Below the pieces are notes generated by a model. The model did no database searches, was not told where the DNA came from, and saw only the letters and a program-made list of their open reading frames with translations. Shown here piece after piece: positions 17,804-26,211 of a stretch of DNA of 64,000 bases. The translations under genes were made by a program, and so were the position numbers. Where the stretch lies: NCBI GenBank assembly GCA_965220695.1, contig OZ244838.1:3286001-3350000 (forward strand). Reading direction: 5' to 3'. The DNA comes from UBA9620 sp965220695. Lineage in GTDB: Bacteria > Acidobacteriota > Vicinamibacteria > Vicinamibacterales > UBA8438. The stretch's first letter is position 1; every line of letters starts with the position of its first letter.

Positions 17804-18394
17804 TTACCGCCCCGTCTCGTCCTCGACCCTCGTGTACCAGATGACTCCGAAATTGACGAACGCCTGATCGTCGACCGAGATTTCCTGGTTCACCCGGTAT
17901 GCGAACGGCGACACCAGATAGTTGCGTCCCTTGATCACGAACTGCGAGCCGTTGTGCTCGAACGGTTCGGGCGTCTCCCAGAACTGACTGTAGTAGCCGC
18001 CCAGATCACCACCGAGGGGACCCGGCTGGAGCAGGGTGAATCCCGCGTCGTAGACCACGTATCTGGTCAGAAACGCACCGAACGCACCGCTCTCGAACAG
18101 CATGATGCCCTTGCCGTTCAATGTCCCCTCAGGACCCTCGAGCGTTACCGTGACATCGAAGTATCGTCCATTGTCGATGTGCCGCACGGTTTCCGTGCCG
18201 GTATACCTTCCTCCCGGCAGCAGCGGCGTATCCAGGGGCGTCCACTCGATCTCCCAGGCGCCCACGAAATACCGCATGTCGAATGGCGGCAGCATCTCGT
18301 CGCCCGTGGTCGGCCCGCTCTGCTGAGCGGCAGCCGTAGCAACCAGAACGGCCGTGACTCCCGCCGCCAGCAGCATCCGCGTCGCTGTCTGCAT
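17804..18394 (-). CDS. Secreted beta-barrel-like protein (paralogue of the gene at 30099)
   Basis: A 196-residue protein starting at the ATG at 18394 (GGAG upstream), with a signal peptide (about 1-23, ending TAAAQ). The body resembles DUF1579-type lipocalin-like proteins: YFVGAWEIEWTPLD, GRYFDVTVTLEGPEG, then GGDLGGYYSQFWETP and LVSPFAYRVNQEIS. The last two motifs align closely with the protein at 30099-30728 (GGDLGGFYTIHYETP and LVSPVNYRVESRIS), so the two are paralogues. No enzymatic motif is seen. Divergent from the GHKV-type gene at 18642, with 247 bp between the starts. Confidence 0.6.
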   Translation of the reverse strand: MQTATRMLLAAGVTAVLVATAAAQQSGPTTGDEMLPPFDMRYFVGAWEIEWTPLDTPLLPGGRYTGTETVRHIDNGRYFDVTVTLEGPEGTLNGKGIMLFESGAFGAFLTRYVVYDAGFTLLQPGPLGGDLGGYYSQFWETPEPFEHNGSQFVIKGRNYLVSPFAYRVNQEISVDDQAFVNFGVIWYTRVEDETGR

Positions 18395-18641
18395 GCCTGA
18401 CTCCACTGGTCGCGAGTGCAACACGCGTCCGGCCCGGATCGACAATCGACCGTGCACGGAACGGTCATTCTACGGTCGCCGCCACAAACAGGTCAAGTAT
18501 CGCAAGCCTCTGAAAATCAATGGATTACGTCAGATGCTCAGCCGTGGAACGGGTGGTGTTCGCGCGCTCGGCCGGGCGCGCGATCGACGCTCGTCCCGGT
18601 TGATCGAGCCGTCCGGGCATGGTACATATGAGGCCCCTCTG

Positions 18642-19025
18642 ATGACACACGCCAACTACGTGCGCATGGTCATGATCGTCTTCGTGCTCGGAGTGGCGAC
18701 CGGCGCCGTCTTTGCCCGGCAGGACGACAGCATCGAACTTCGCACGGTCGTCGGGTGCGTCGCACGAGCCGGAGACACCTGGATCCTCGAACACGCGACG
18801 AGCGGTGAGCCAAGCTCGCGGGCGTTCACGAGCCGCGAGGAACTCGATGCGTCTCGCACGCTGCCGCTGGGTACACTTACCTATCGGCTGCTCGGTGTGG
18901 GTGAGTTCGACGTGGACGCCCACGTCGGGCACAAGGTGCAAGCGAAGGGACTGCGGGTGAGCGCCGGCGGCGAACTGCGACTCAACGTGACGTCGTTTCA
19001 GCATCTGGCCCCCACCTGTGAGTAG
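18642..19025 (+). CDS. Small secreted GHKV-motif protein (paralogue of the gene at 29732)
   Basis: A 127-residue protein with a signal peptide (about residues 1-26, ending AVFARQ). Its core runs from VGCVARAGDTWILEHAT to DAHVGHKVQAKGLRVS and ends FQHLAPTCE. The GCV...HVGHKVxxKG pattern resembles DUF5818-like small acidobacterial proteins and matches the protein at 29732-30091, including the C-terminal Cys-Glu. Two Cys (GCV and TCE) may form a disulfide. I start it at the ATG at 18642; a longer open frame upstream has no signal-peptide character. Function unknown. Confidence 0.6.
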   Translation: MTHANYVRMVMIVFVLGVATGAVFARQDDSIELRTVVGCVARAGDTWILEHATSGEPSSRAFTSREELDASRTLPLGTLTYRLLGVGEFDVDAHVGHKVQAKGLRVSAGGELRLNVTSFQHLAPTCE

Positions 19026-19091
19026 CAGCCCGCGCCATTCCCACGACGGTGTTCGGCTCCCCGCGGGGTTTCCCGACGGGCTGGCAGACTG

Positions 19092-20603
<1,512 letters not shown>

Positions 20604-20653
20604 CCTTGGGCGCGCCGGCGCGACGCCGGGCGGAACGCGAGGGAAGGAACGCA

Positions 20654-21874
20654 ATGTCTGAAACGCAGACGCAAAACCGATGGCTGCCGCTGATTGGCGG
20701 CACGATGCTGAACGTCGTCCTGGGCACCTTCTATTCCTGGAGCGTGTTCGTGCTGCCGCTCGAGCAGGAGTTCGGCTGGGTGCGGCAGGAGACATCGCTG
20801 ACGTTCAGCATCGGCATTCTGACGATGGCGATCACCTTCGTCATCGCCGGCCGGCTGCACGCCGCGATCGGCTTCCGGCCACTGGCGGCCCTCGGCGGCG
20901 TGCTGTTCAGCCTGGGTTTCTTTCTCGCGAGCTTCACGTCGTCGCTGACGGTGCTCTATCTGGCCTACGGCCTCATCGCGGGCGCGGGCAACGGCATCGG
21001 ATATTCGATCGCCATCCCGGTCGTCTCGAAGTGGTTTCCCGACAAGCGCGGTCTGGCGATCGGCATCGCCGTCGGCGGCTACGGCGCCGGGTCAGGCATT
21101 TTCGGTCCGATTGCCGACGAGCTGCTCATCCCGAGTCTGGGCTGGGAGGCAACCTTCCGCGTGTATGGCGTCCTGTTTCTCGTCATCGCCCTCGTAGGCG
21201 CCTGGCTGCTGAAGCCTCCGCCCGAGGGATACGCGCCCGAGGGATGGGATGTGAGCCAGCTCAAGGCCGCGGTCACCCCAATCGGCCGCGACGTCACCAC
21301 CGGCGAGATGCTGCGCGGCAGCTCGTTCTACTTCCTGTTCCTGGCCTATTTCTTCGGAGCGATCGCCGGACTGGGTCTCATCAGTCAACTGGTCCCGTTC
21401 GGCACCGAGGCGGGCATCGGCAGCGTCGCGTTGATCGGGCTCGTGGTCGGCGCGATCGGCAACACCACTGGACGAGTCCTGTCAGGTGCGATGTCCGACA
21501 ACCTCGGCCGACTCAACGTACTGCGATTGATGGTGGTCGTCTCGGCCGTCGCCATGCCGGCGCTGTACGTGTTCGGGTCGAGCGTGCTCTTTTTCGTCAT
21601 CGGGGTATTCGCCGTCTACTACTGCTATGGCACGCTGCTCGCGGTGTTCGCCGCCACGTCGGCCGATTTCTACGGTACGAAACACCTCGGCGTGAACTAT
21701 GGACTGCTGTTCCTGGCCTGGGGCATCGCGGCGGTCGCCGGCTCGCAACTCGCCGGGTTCGTGTATGACACCTTTGGCAACTACCAGTACGCGTTCTTCG
21801 GCGCCTCGGTGCTGTCCATCGCCTCGCTGCTCTGCCTGTTCGCGGCCAAGAACCCCACGGCGAAGGCCGCCTGA
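20654..21874 (+). CDS. MFS transporter, OFA (oxalate/formate antiporter-like) family
   Basis: A 406-residue protein with 12 predicted membrane helices. The opening RWLPLIGGTMLNVVLGTFYS with WSVFVLPLEQEFGW and the later GAGNGIGYSIAIPVVSKWFP loop are typical of the OFA/OxlT-like branch of the major facilitator superfamily, and a DNLGRLNVLRL loop follows helix 8. Likely substrates are small mono- or dicarboxylates. The ATG at 20654 is chosen over a start at 20606 because of GGGAAGGAA directly upstream. It ends 3 bp before the AtoE-like gene, so both are probably co-transcribed. Confidence 0.8.
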   Translation: MSETQTQNRWLPLIGGTMLNVVLGTFYSWSVFVLPLEQEFGWVRQETSLTFSIGILTMAITFVIAGRLHAAIGFRPLAALGGVLFSLGFFLASFTSSLTVLYLAYGLIAGAGNGIGYSIAIPVVSKWFPDKRGLAIGIAVGGYGAGSGIFGPIADELLIPSLGWEATFRVYGVLFLVIALVGAWLLKPPPEGYAPEGWDVSQLKAAVTPIGRDVTTGEMLRGSSFYFLFLAYFFGAIAGLGLISQLVPFGTEAGIGSVALIGLVVGAIGNTTGRVLSGAMSDNLGRLNVLRLMVVVSAVAMPALYVFGSSVLFFVIGVFAVYYCYGTLLAVFAATSADFYGTKHLGVNYGLLFLAWGIAAVAGSQLAGFVYDTFGNYQYAFFGASVLSIASLLCLFAAKNPTAKAA

Positions 21875-21877
21875 CGC

Positions 21878-23266
21878 ATGTCTGCACTCATTCGCCTGAT
21901 CGGCAATCTCGGCGAGACGCTGTCACGCTTCACGCAGCGCTGGATTCCCGACTCGTGGGTCGTCTGCATGATGCTCACGGTGCTGGCGATCATGCTGGCG
22001 ATCGTGGGCGCCGGGGCAGGGCTCAACGAGACGGTGCTCGCCTGGGGCGACGGCATGTGGTCGCTGCTCGAACTGGCGATGCAGTTCACCATCGCGATGA
22101 TCGCCGCACACGCCTGCGTGTCGTCGCGGCCGGCCTACCGGTTCCTCGACTGGCTTGCCAGCCGTCCCGACGCCGACCGGCCGGTGCAGGCGGTCGTACT
22201 GCTGGGCGCGTTTTCGATCATCATCGCCTATATGAACTGGGCCGCAAGCGTCATCGGCTCGGCCCTCTTCGTCCCGTTCATCGCCAAACGAAACCCTAAA
22301 GCGGATATCCGGCTGCTGATCGCGGCCGCGTATCTCGGTATCGGCACCGTCTGGCACGGCGGCCTGTCCGGGTCGGCGCCGCTCATCCTCGCCACACCTG
22401 GCAATCCCGTGACGACACCGCCGCCGGGCACGGAGCCGCTGCTCGACCGCCTGCTGCCGGTGACCGAGACGCTGTTCAACTCGTTCAATCTGATCTACCT
22501 GGCGATCGTGGCCGTGGTCGGGCTGGCGATGGTTGCCATCCTGCACCCTCGCCAGAACGCGCGCACGCTCACCGAGGACGAGTTGAACGCCATCATGCCG
22601 TCGCTCGCCGACGAAGAGGAGCCGACGACACCAGCCGCACAGATGGAGTCGTTCCGGGGGTGGATCATCCTCGCGGTCATCCTGATCGGCTATCCGCTCG
22701 GCCACTCCATCATGACCCGCGGTTTCGGCGCGAGCTGGACGATCAACGCCTACAATGCCGTGTTTCTCATCGGTGCGCTGCTGCTGCAACGGACCCCGGC
22801 AAATCTGGTCAAGGCGTTCGGGAACGGCGCCCGCACGGCATCGGGCGTCATTCTGCAATTCCCCTTCTATGCCGGCATCTTCGGCGTGATCAATGGGACG
22901 GGACTGGGCGACTGGCTCGGCGGTCTGTTCGTGCAGGTGGCCACCACCGACACCTACCCGCTGATCGTTTATCTCTATTCGGGGCTGGTGAACATCTTCG
23001 TCCCCTCCGGCGGCTCGAAGTGGCTCATCGAGGCGCCCTATCTGCTGCCCGCCGCCAGAGAACTGGCGGTCTCTCCCACCACGACCGTGCTGGCCTACGC
23101 CTACGGCGACTCGACCAGCAACCTCATCCAGCCGTTCTGGGCGATTCCGATTCTGACCGTCACGCGGATGAAGTTCGGTGACGTGCTGGGTTACACCGGG
23201 CTGATTGCGGTGGCGCTCTTCATCGTCACCGTCATCGCCATGCTGGTCATTCCGCCGATGCTCTAG
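21878..23266 (+). CDS. atoE: Short-chain fatty acid transporter, AtoE family
   Basis: A 462-residue membrane protein with about 12 helices, matching the AtoE/TIGR00366 family by sequence character: RFTQRWIPDSWVVCMMLT at the start, GTVWHGGLSGSAPL in the middle, and NIFVPSGGSKWLIEAPYLLP followed by AYGDSTSNLIQPFWAIPIL near the end. It is expected to import short-chain fatty acids such as butyrate or acetoacetate. Start 3 bp after the MFS gene. Its TAG stop is the first element-associated TAG of repeat copy C. With mmsA and the OFA carrier it suggests use of small carboxylic acids. Confidence 0.85.
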   Translation: MSALIRLIGNLGETLSRFTQRWIPDSWVVCMMLTVLAIMLAIVGAGAGLNETVLAWGDGMWSLLELAMQFTIAMIAAHACVSSRPAYRFLDWLASRPDADRPVQAVVLLGAFSIIIAYMNWAASVIGSALFVPFIAKRNPKADIRLLIAAAYLGIGTVWHGGLSGSAPLILATPGNPVTTPPPGTEPLLDRLLPVTETLFNSFNLIYLAIVAVVGLAMVAILHPRQNARTLTEDELNAIMPSLADEEEPTTPAAQMESFRGWIILAVILIGYPLGHSIMTRGFGASWTINAYNAVFLIGALLLQRTPANLVKAFGNGARTASGVILQFPFYAGIFGVINGTGLGDWLGGLFVQVATTDTYPLIVYLYSGLVNIFVPSGGSKWLIEAPYLLPAARELAVSPTTTVLAYAYGDSTSNLIQPFWAIPILTVTRMKFGDVLGYTGLIAVALFIVTVIAMLVIPPML

Positions 23267-23568
23267 CAGCCCGTAGCGAAAGCCCCGCTGCATTCGATCC
23301 CCGCAGAATTCTGCGCTTCCCCGCGGAATTCTGCTGTTCCCCGCTGAATTCTGCGCTTCCCCGCGGAATTCTGCGGTTTCACGCTGAAACCCGCCGATCC
23401 GCGCGGACATCTGCGGATCGACGTTGCATCCCGCTGTGCGTCGTTGTTCCGGCTGACGAACAGGGCAACCACAAGGGTTGCCCCTACAGGTATTTTCCCT
23501 CTTCTCGCCTTGCTCAGCGCGCGCATCGCCGATCTCGGTGCAACGCGGGGTTTCACCACGGGCTGCTA
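23263..23568. mobile_element. MITE-like element, copy C (longest)
   Basis: A 306-bp element starting with CTAGCAGCCCGTAGCGAAAG, overlapping the atoE stop codon, and ending GTTTCACCACGGGCTGCTA. In order it holds CCCCGCTGCATTCG, seven 20-bp units (23297-23436), a GTGCGTCGTTGTTCC stretch, a perfect hairpin with arms GGGCAACC (23463-23470) and GGTTGCCC (23476-23483), TATTTTCCCTCTTCTCGCC and a CGCATCGCCGATCTCGG stretch. It carries all modules seen in the other copies, so it looks like the most complete member. No coding capacity. The degraded alpha-E gene begins directly after it. Confidence 0.75.
23297..23436. repeat. Tandem array of seven 20-bp units within copy C
   Basis: Seven exact-period 20-bp units. 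Four carry a GAATTC core within or close to the palindrome GCAGAATTCTGC (for example ATCCCCGCAGAATTCTGCGC), and three are diverged (cores GAAACC, ACATCT and GCATCC). Copies B and D have three such units and copy A none, so the unit number varies between elements. The direct repeats abut with no spacers. Confidence 0.85.
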
Positions 23569-23574
23569 TACCCT

Positions 23575-24009
23575 CGCCGATTCATACACGCTTGCCGACG
23601 ACCTGACCTTCGAGCGCGCGAACCCGGATTCGGTCTGGAACAACTTTTTCAAGGCCAGGGAAAACGCGCGCCAGATGCGCCACTGCATCAGCGCCGAGAT
23701 GTGGACCTGCCTGAACCTGGCCTGGACCTGCTCGTCACCGATGCACGGCTGCCGCGGTCACTCTGCAGTTCGAGTTCGACCATTGCAGTCGAACTCGGCG
23801 CTCTTGCCACCGGTCCCGGCCCCACCGCCGCCGCCCTGGAGCTCGCCGGTCAGCTACACGGGACGCTACACCGCCAGTGGTCGAGGCAAGCGGAGCGGGA
23901 CAATCTCGAACATCGCCTCAGGCACCTGCTGGACCAAAGCCATACGCTGCACAACCTGATCATTGACGCTCACATTCGCTATGATGCCGACCATGCTCCA
24001 TTGATCTGA
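23575..24009 (+). pseudogene. Remnant of an alpha-E (DUF403) protein gene
   Basis: Two pieces of an alpha-E-type protein lie in different frames. Bases about 23600-23700 encode LTFERANPDSVWNNFFKARE followed by NARQMRHCISAEMW, matching the conserved NPxS...ARENAR...ISxEMW core of that family. Bases about 23705-24009, in the next frame, encode LLVTDARLPRSL and LELAGQLHGTLHRQ up to LDQSHTLHNLIIDAHIRYD, which fits the family's C-terminal third (the PRSV region and the last helix). The N-terminal 70 or so residues and roughly 130 central residues are missing; repeat element C sits where the N-terminus would be. Alpha-E genes usually accompany ATP-grasp and transglutaminase partners, none of which is present here. 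Confidence 0.55.
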
Positions 24010-24068
24010 CCTCATCCACATGCGCCCCGCGTGCACGGATCAGGCTTCACCTGGAACAGAGGGAGACG

Positions 24069-25457
24069 ATGCGTACACTTGTGACCGAACGCCTGCCACG
24101 GTACTCGCGCGCCATCGGACCCGTGCGCACCACCGTCGTCATCGCCGGTTTCCTGCTGTGCGGGACGGTCGGCGCCCACGCGGCCGTCAGCGACGACACC
24201 CGGTTCGTTCTCAACACCTTTTCCTTCCTCGTCTGGGGTGGGCTGGTGATGTGGATGGCCGCGGGATTCACCATGCTCGAGGCCGGATCGGTCCGCACCA
24301 AGAACGCGGCCGTGATCTGTCTGAAGAACATCGGTCTCTATGCGATCGCGGGAATCGCCTACTTCGTCATCGGATACAACCTGATGTACGTCGACGTACA
24401 GGGGTGGATCGGTTCATTCACGTTGTTCTACGGTCCCTCGGCGGACGAAATCGCGCTGCTGGCGGGCGAGGAAGGGGCGCAGGCGGCCGTGGTCGCGAAC
24501 GGCTACTCCAGGATGTCCGACTGGTTTTTCCAGATGGTCTTCGTGGCGACCGCCGCGTCCATCGTCTCCGGTACGCTGGCCGAGCGAGTGAAACTCTGGA
24601 CGTTCTTCGTCTTCACCCTGGTGCTGACGGCCATCATCTACCCGATCGTCGGTGCCTGGACATGGGGCGGCGGTTGGTTGAACGCGCTCGACTTCAAGGA
24701 TTTCGCCGGGTCGACCATCGTACACGGTACCGGCGGATGGGCTGCGCTCGCCGGCGCGCTGGTGGTCGGACCGCGGCGCGGCAAGTTCCGGAGCAACGGG
24801 ACGACTCGGCTCACGCCCCCGTCCAGCATCCCGCTGGTGACGCTCGGAGTCTTCATCCTGTGGTTCGGCTGGTTCGGCTTCAACGGCGGGTCGCAGCTTG
24901 CGCTCGGCAGCGTTGTCGACGTGCTCGCCATGAGCCAGGTGCTGATCAACACGAACCTGGCGGCGGCCGCCGGCGTCATCGCGGCCATGGCGGTATCGCG
25001 ACCGATACTCGGGCGGATCGATCTGCTCGCCGGGTTGAACGGGGCCATCGCCGGTCTCGTGTCGATTACCGCGGCCCCTGGAATCATCGAGTCAGGCTGG
25101 GCGATCGTCATCGGCGCCGTCGGCGCCGTCATCTGCACGGCCGGGCTCAAAGTGCTGGAGGTCTGGAAGGTGGACGATGTGGTGGGCGCGGTGCCGGCGC
25201 ACCTGTTCGCCGGTATCTGGGGCACCCTCGCGGTCTGCATCGCCGGCGGCGGCAACTTCGGCGTCCAGTTGCTTGGCATCGCAGCGGTCGGGGTGTTCGT
25301 GTTCGGAACCTCGTGGATTCTGTGGCAGGGGCTCGCAAAGACGTTGGGCGTTCGAGTGTCGCCCCAGGTCGAGCAACTCGGTCAGGATGTCTCGGAACTC
25401 GGACTCGACGCGTACCCCGAGTTCGTGCTCATGCCGGAACCGGATGACGAACCCTGA
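24069..25457 (+). CDS. amt: Ammonium transporter, Amt family
   Basis: A 462-residue protein with a signal-like first segment (ending VGAHA) and 11 further helices. Conserved Amt features are present: AGFTMLEAGSVRTKNA in the first helices, the gate region WFFQMVFVATAASIVSG, the first pore His in IVHGTGGWAALAG, FGWFGFNGGSQ, and the second pore His in PAHLFAGIWG. It conducts ammonium/ammonia across the inner membrane. GGAG lies 3 bases before the ATG. No glnK/PII gene is adjacent, unlike many amt loci. It converges with the STAS gene, 33 bp apart. Confidence 0.9.
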   Translation: MRTLVTERLPRYSRAIGPVRTTVVIAGFLLCGTVGAHAAVSDDTRFVLNTFSFLVWGGLVMWMAAGFTMLEAGSVRTKNAAVICLKNIGLYAIAGIAYFVIGYNLMYVDVQGWIGSFTLFYGPSADEIALLAGEEGAQAAVVANGYSRMSDWFFQMVFVATAASIVSGTLAERVKLWTFFVFTLVLTAIIYPIVGAWTWGGGWLNALDFKDFAGSTIVHGTGGWAALAGALVVGPRRGKFRSNGTTRLTPPSSIPLVTLGVFILWFGWFGFNGGSQLALGSVVDVLAMSQVLINTNLAAAAGVIAAMAVSRPILGRIDLLAGLNGAIAGLVSITAAPGIIESGWAIVIGAVGAVICTAGLKVLEVWKVDDVVGAVPAHLFAGIWGTLAVCIAGGGNFGVQLLGIAAVGVFVFGTSWILWQGLAKTLGVRVSPQVEQLGQDVSELGLDAYPEFVLMPEPDDEP

Positions 25458-25490
25458 CGCTCCGGACAGCCGGCTGTTGACGAGCGCGTT

Positions 25491-25826
25491 TCAGACGTCG
25501 AGGGCGGACTGCCGTGAATCCCTGATCGGAATGATCTGATCGAAGCCACTGATCCGGAAAACTTCCTCGATGTGATCCTGCATCGTACACAGGACGATCT
25601 TCCCGTCGCTCGCGTGCAGCTTCTTGGCGGCGATCAGCAGGACCCGCATGCCGGAACTGCTGATGAAGTTGAGCTGGCTGAAATCGACAATCAGGTGCTG
25701 CTCGCCGTTGCCGATGCGATCCGTCACGATCGTTTCGAATGCCCGTGCATTTCCGCTGTCGAGACGTCCGATGGGACTCAACACCAGCGCACCGCCGTCT
25801 CGTTCTTCCGTCACTTCTATGGTCAT
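25491..25826 (-). CDS. STAS-domain anti-sigma factor antagonist
   Basis: A 111-residue single STAS domain. The phosphorylatable Ser is in the loop NFISSSGMRVLL (about residues 54-65), as in SpoIIAA/RsbV. In partner switching the unphosphorylated form binds the anti-sigma kinase and frees a sigma factor or other target; the SpoIIE-type phosphatase upstream in the same operon would reactivate it. The ATG at 25826 has GAGGT upstream and is preferred to the TTG just before it. The gene between it and the phosphatase, the expected kinase, is broken. Confidence 0.85.
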   Translation of the reverse strand: MTIEVTEERDGGALVLSPIGRLDSGNARAFETIVTDRIGNGEQHLIVDFSQLNFISSSGMRVLLIAAKKLHASDGKIVLCTMQDHIEEVFRISGFDQIIPIRDSRQSALDV

Positions 25827-25866
25827 CAAGGTACCTCGCCTCGAAGCATTTCACATCTGTGGCAGG

Positions 25867-26164
25867 TCACGCCTCATCCCGATTGAGATCGTGCTCCAGT
25901 GTCAATCGGTTCCTGCTGTCCGAGCATTCGTAGGAAATCCGATATGCGAAGGTCTTCACGAAGTGCAAACCCAGGTTGCCGACTCGCCGGTTCTCAAGTG
26001 ATGACGATGAAGATCTTCGTCTCCGGAATCTGATGGGTGTACCCGAACGCCTCCACCCTGTTCGCCAGCGTGCGCAATTCGGAGAGCCTGGGAGGCAACG
26101 ACACATGGAGCTCCTCGCTCACCGTCGCCCCGGTCCCCTCCTGCAGCGGAACACCCTCTTCCAT
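25867..26164 (-). pseudogene. Broken anti-sigma regulatory kinase (RsbW-like), central part missing
   Basis: The N-terminal part starts at the ATG at 26164 and encodes HVSLPPRLSELRTLANRVEA and GYTHQIPETKIFIV, the usual first helix region of RsbW-like proteins, then hits a TGA at 25994-25996. In another frame, GNLGLHFVKTFAYRISYECS and NRLTLEHDL follow, which is the normal C-terminal end (GLxxVxxxxDxxxY...NxLxL). The intervening Bergerat ATP-binding core (N-box Asn, DxGxG motif), about 50-60 residues, is absent and the frame is shifted. The gene lies between the phosphatase and STAS genes of a partner-switching operon. Either a true deletion or an assembly error could explain it. Confidence 0.65.
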
Positions 26165-26211
26165 ACTATCAGCGTAGCTCGACGCCCATACGACCCTGAC
26201 GCGACCCGGCC

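Noticed and set aside
21923..23410. A 495-residue open frame on the minus strand
   Set aside because: It is antisense to the AtoE-family carrier and its first part is repeat-element sequence.
23297..23436. CRISPR-like array
   Set aside because: The 20-bp units are directly adjacent with no spacers, vary in sequence, and no cas genes are in the window.
23701..23760. Response-regulator-like string (DLLVTDARLP)
   Set aside because: It looked like a receiver-domain fragment, but the following PRSL...AGQL...LDQ context fits the alpha-E C-terminus better.
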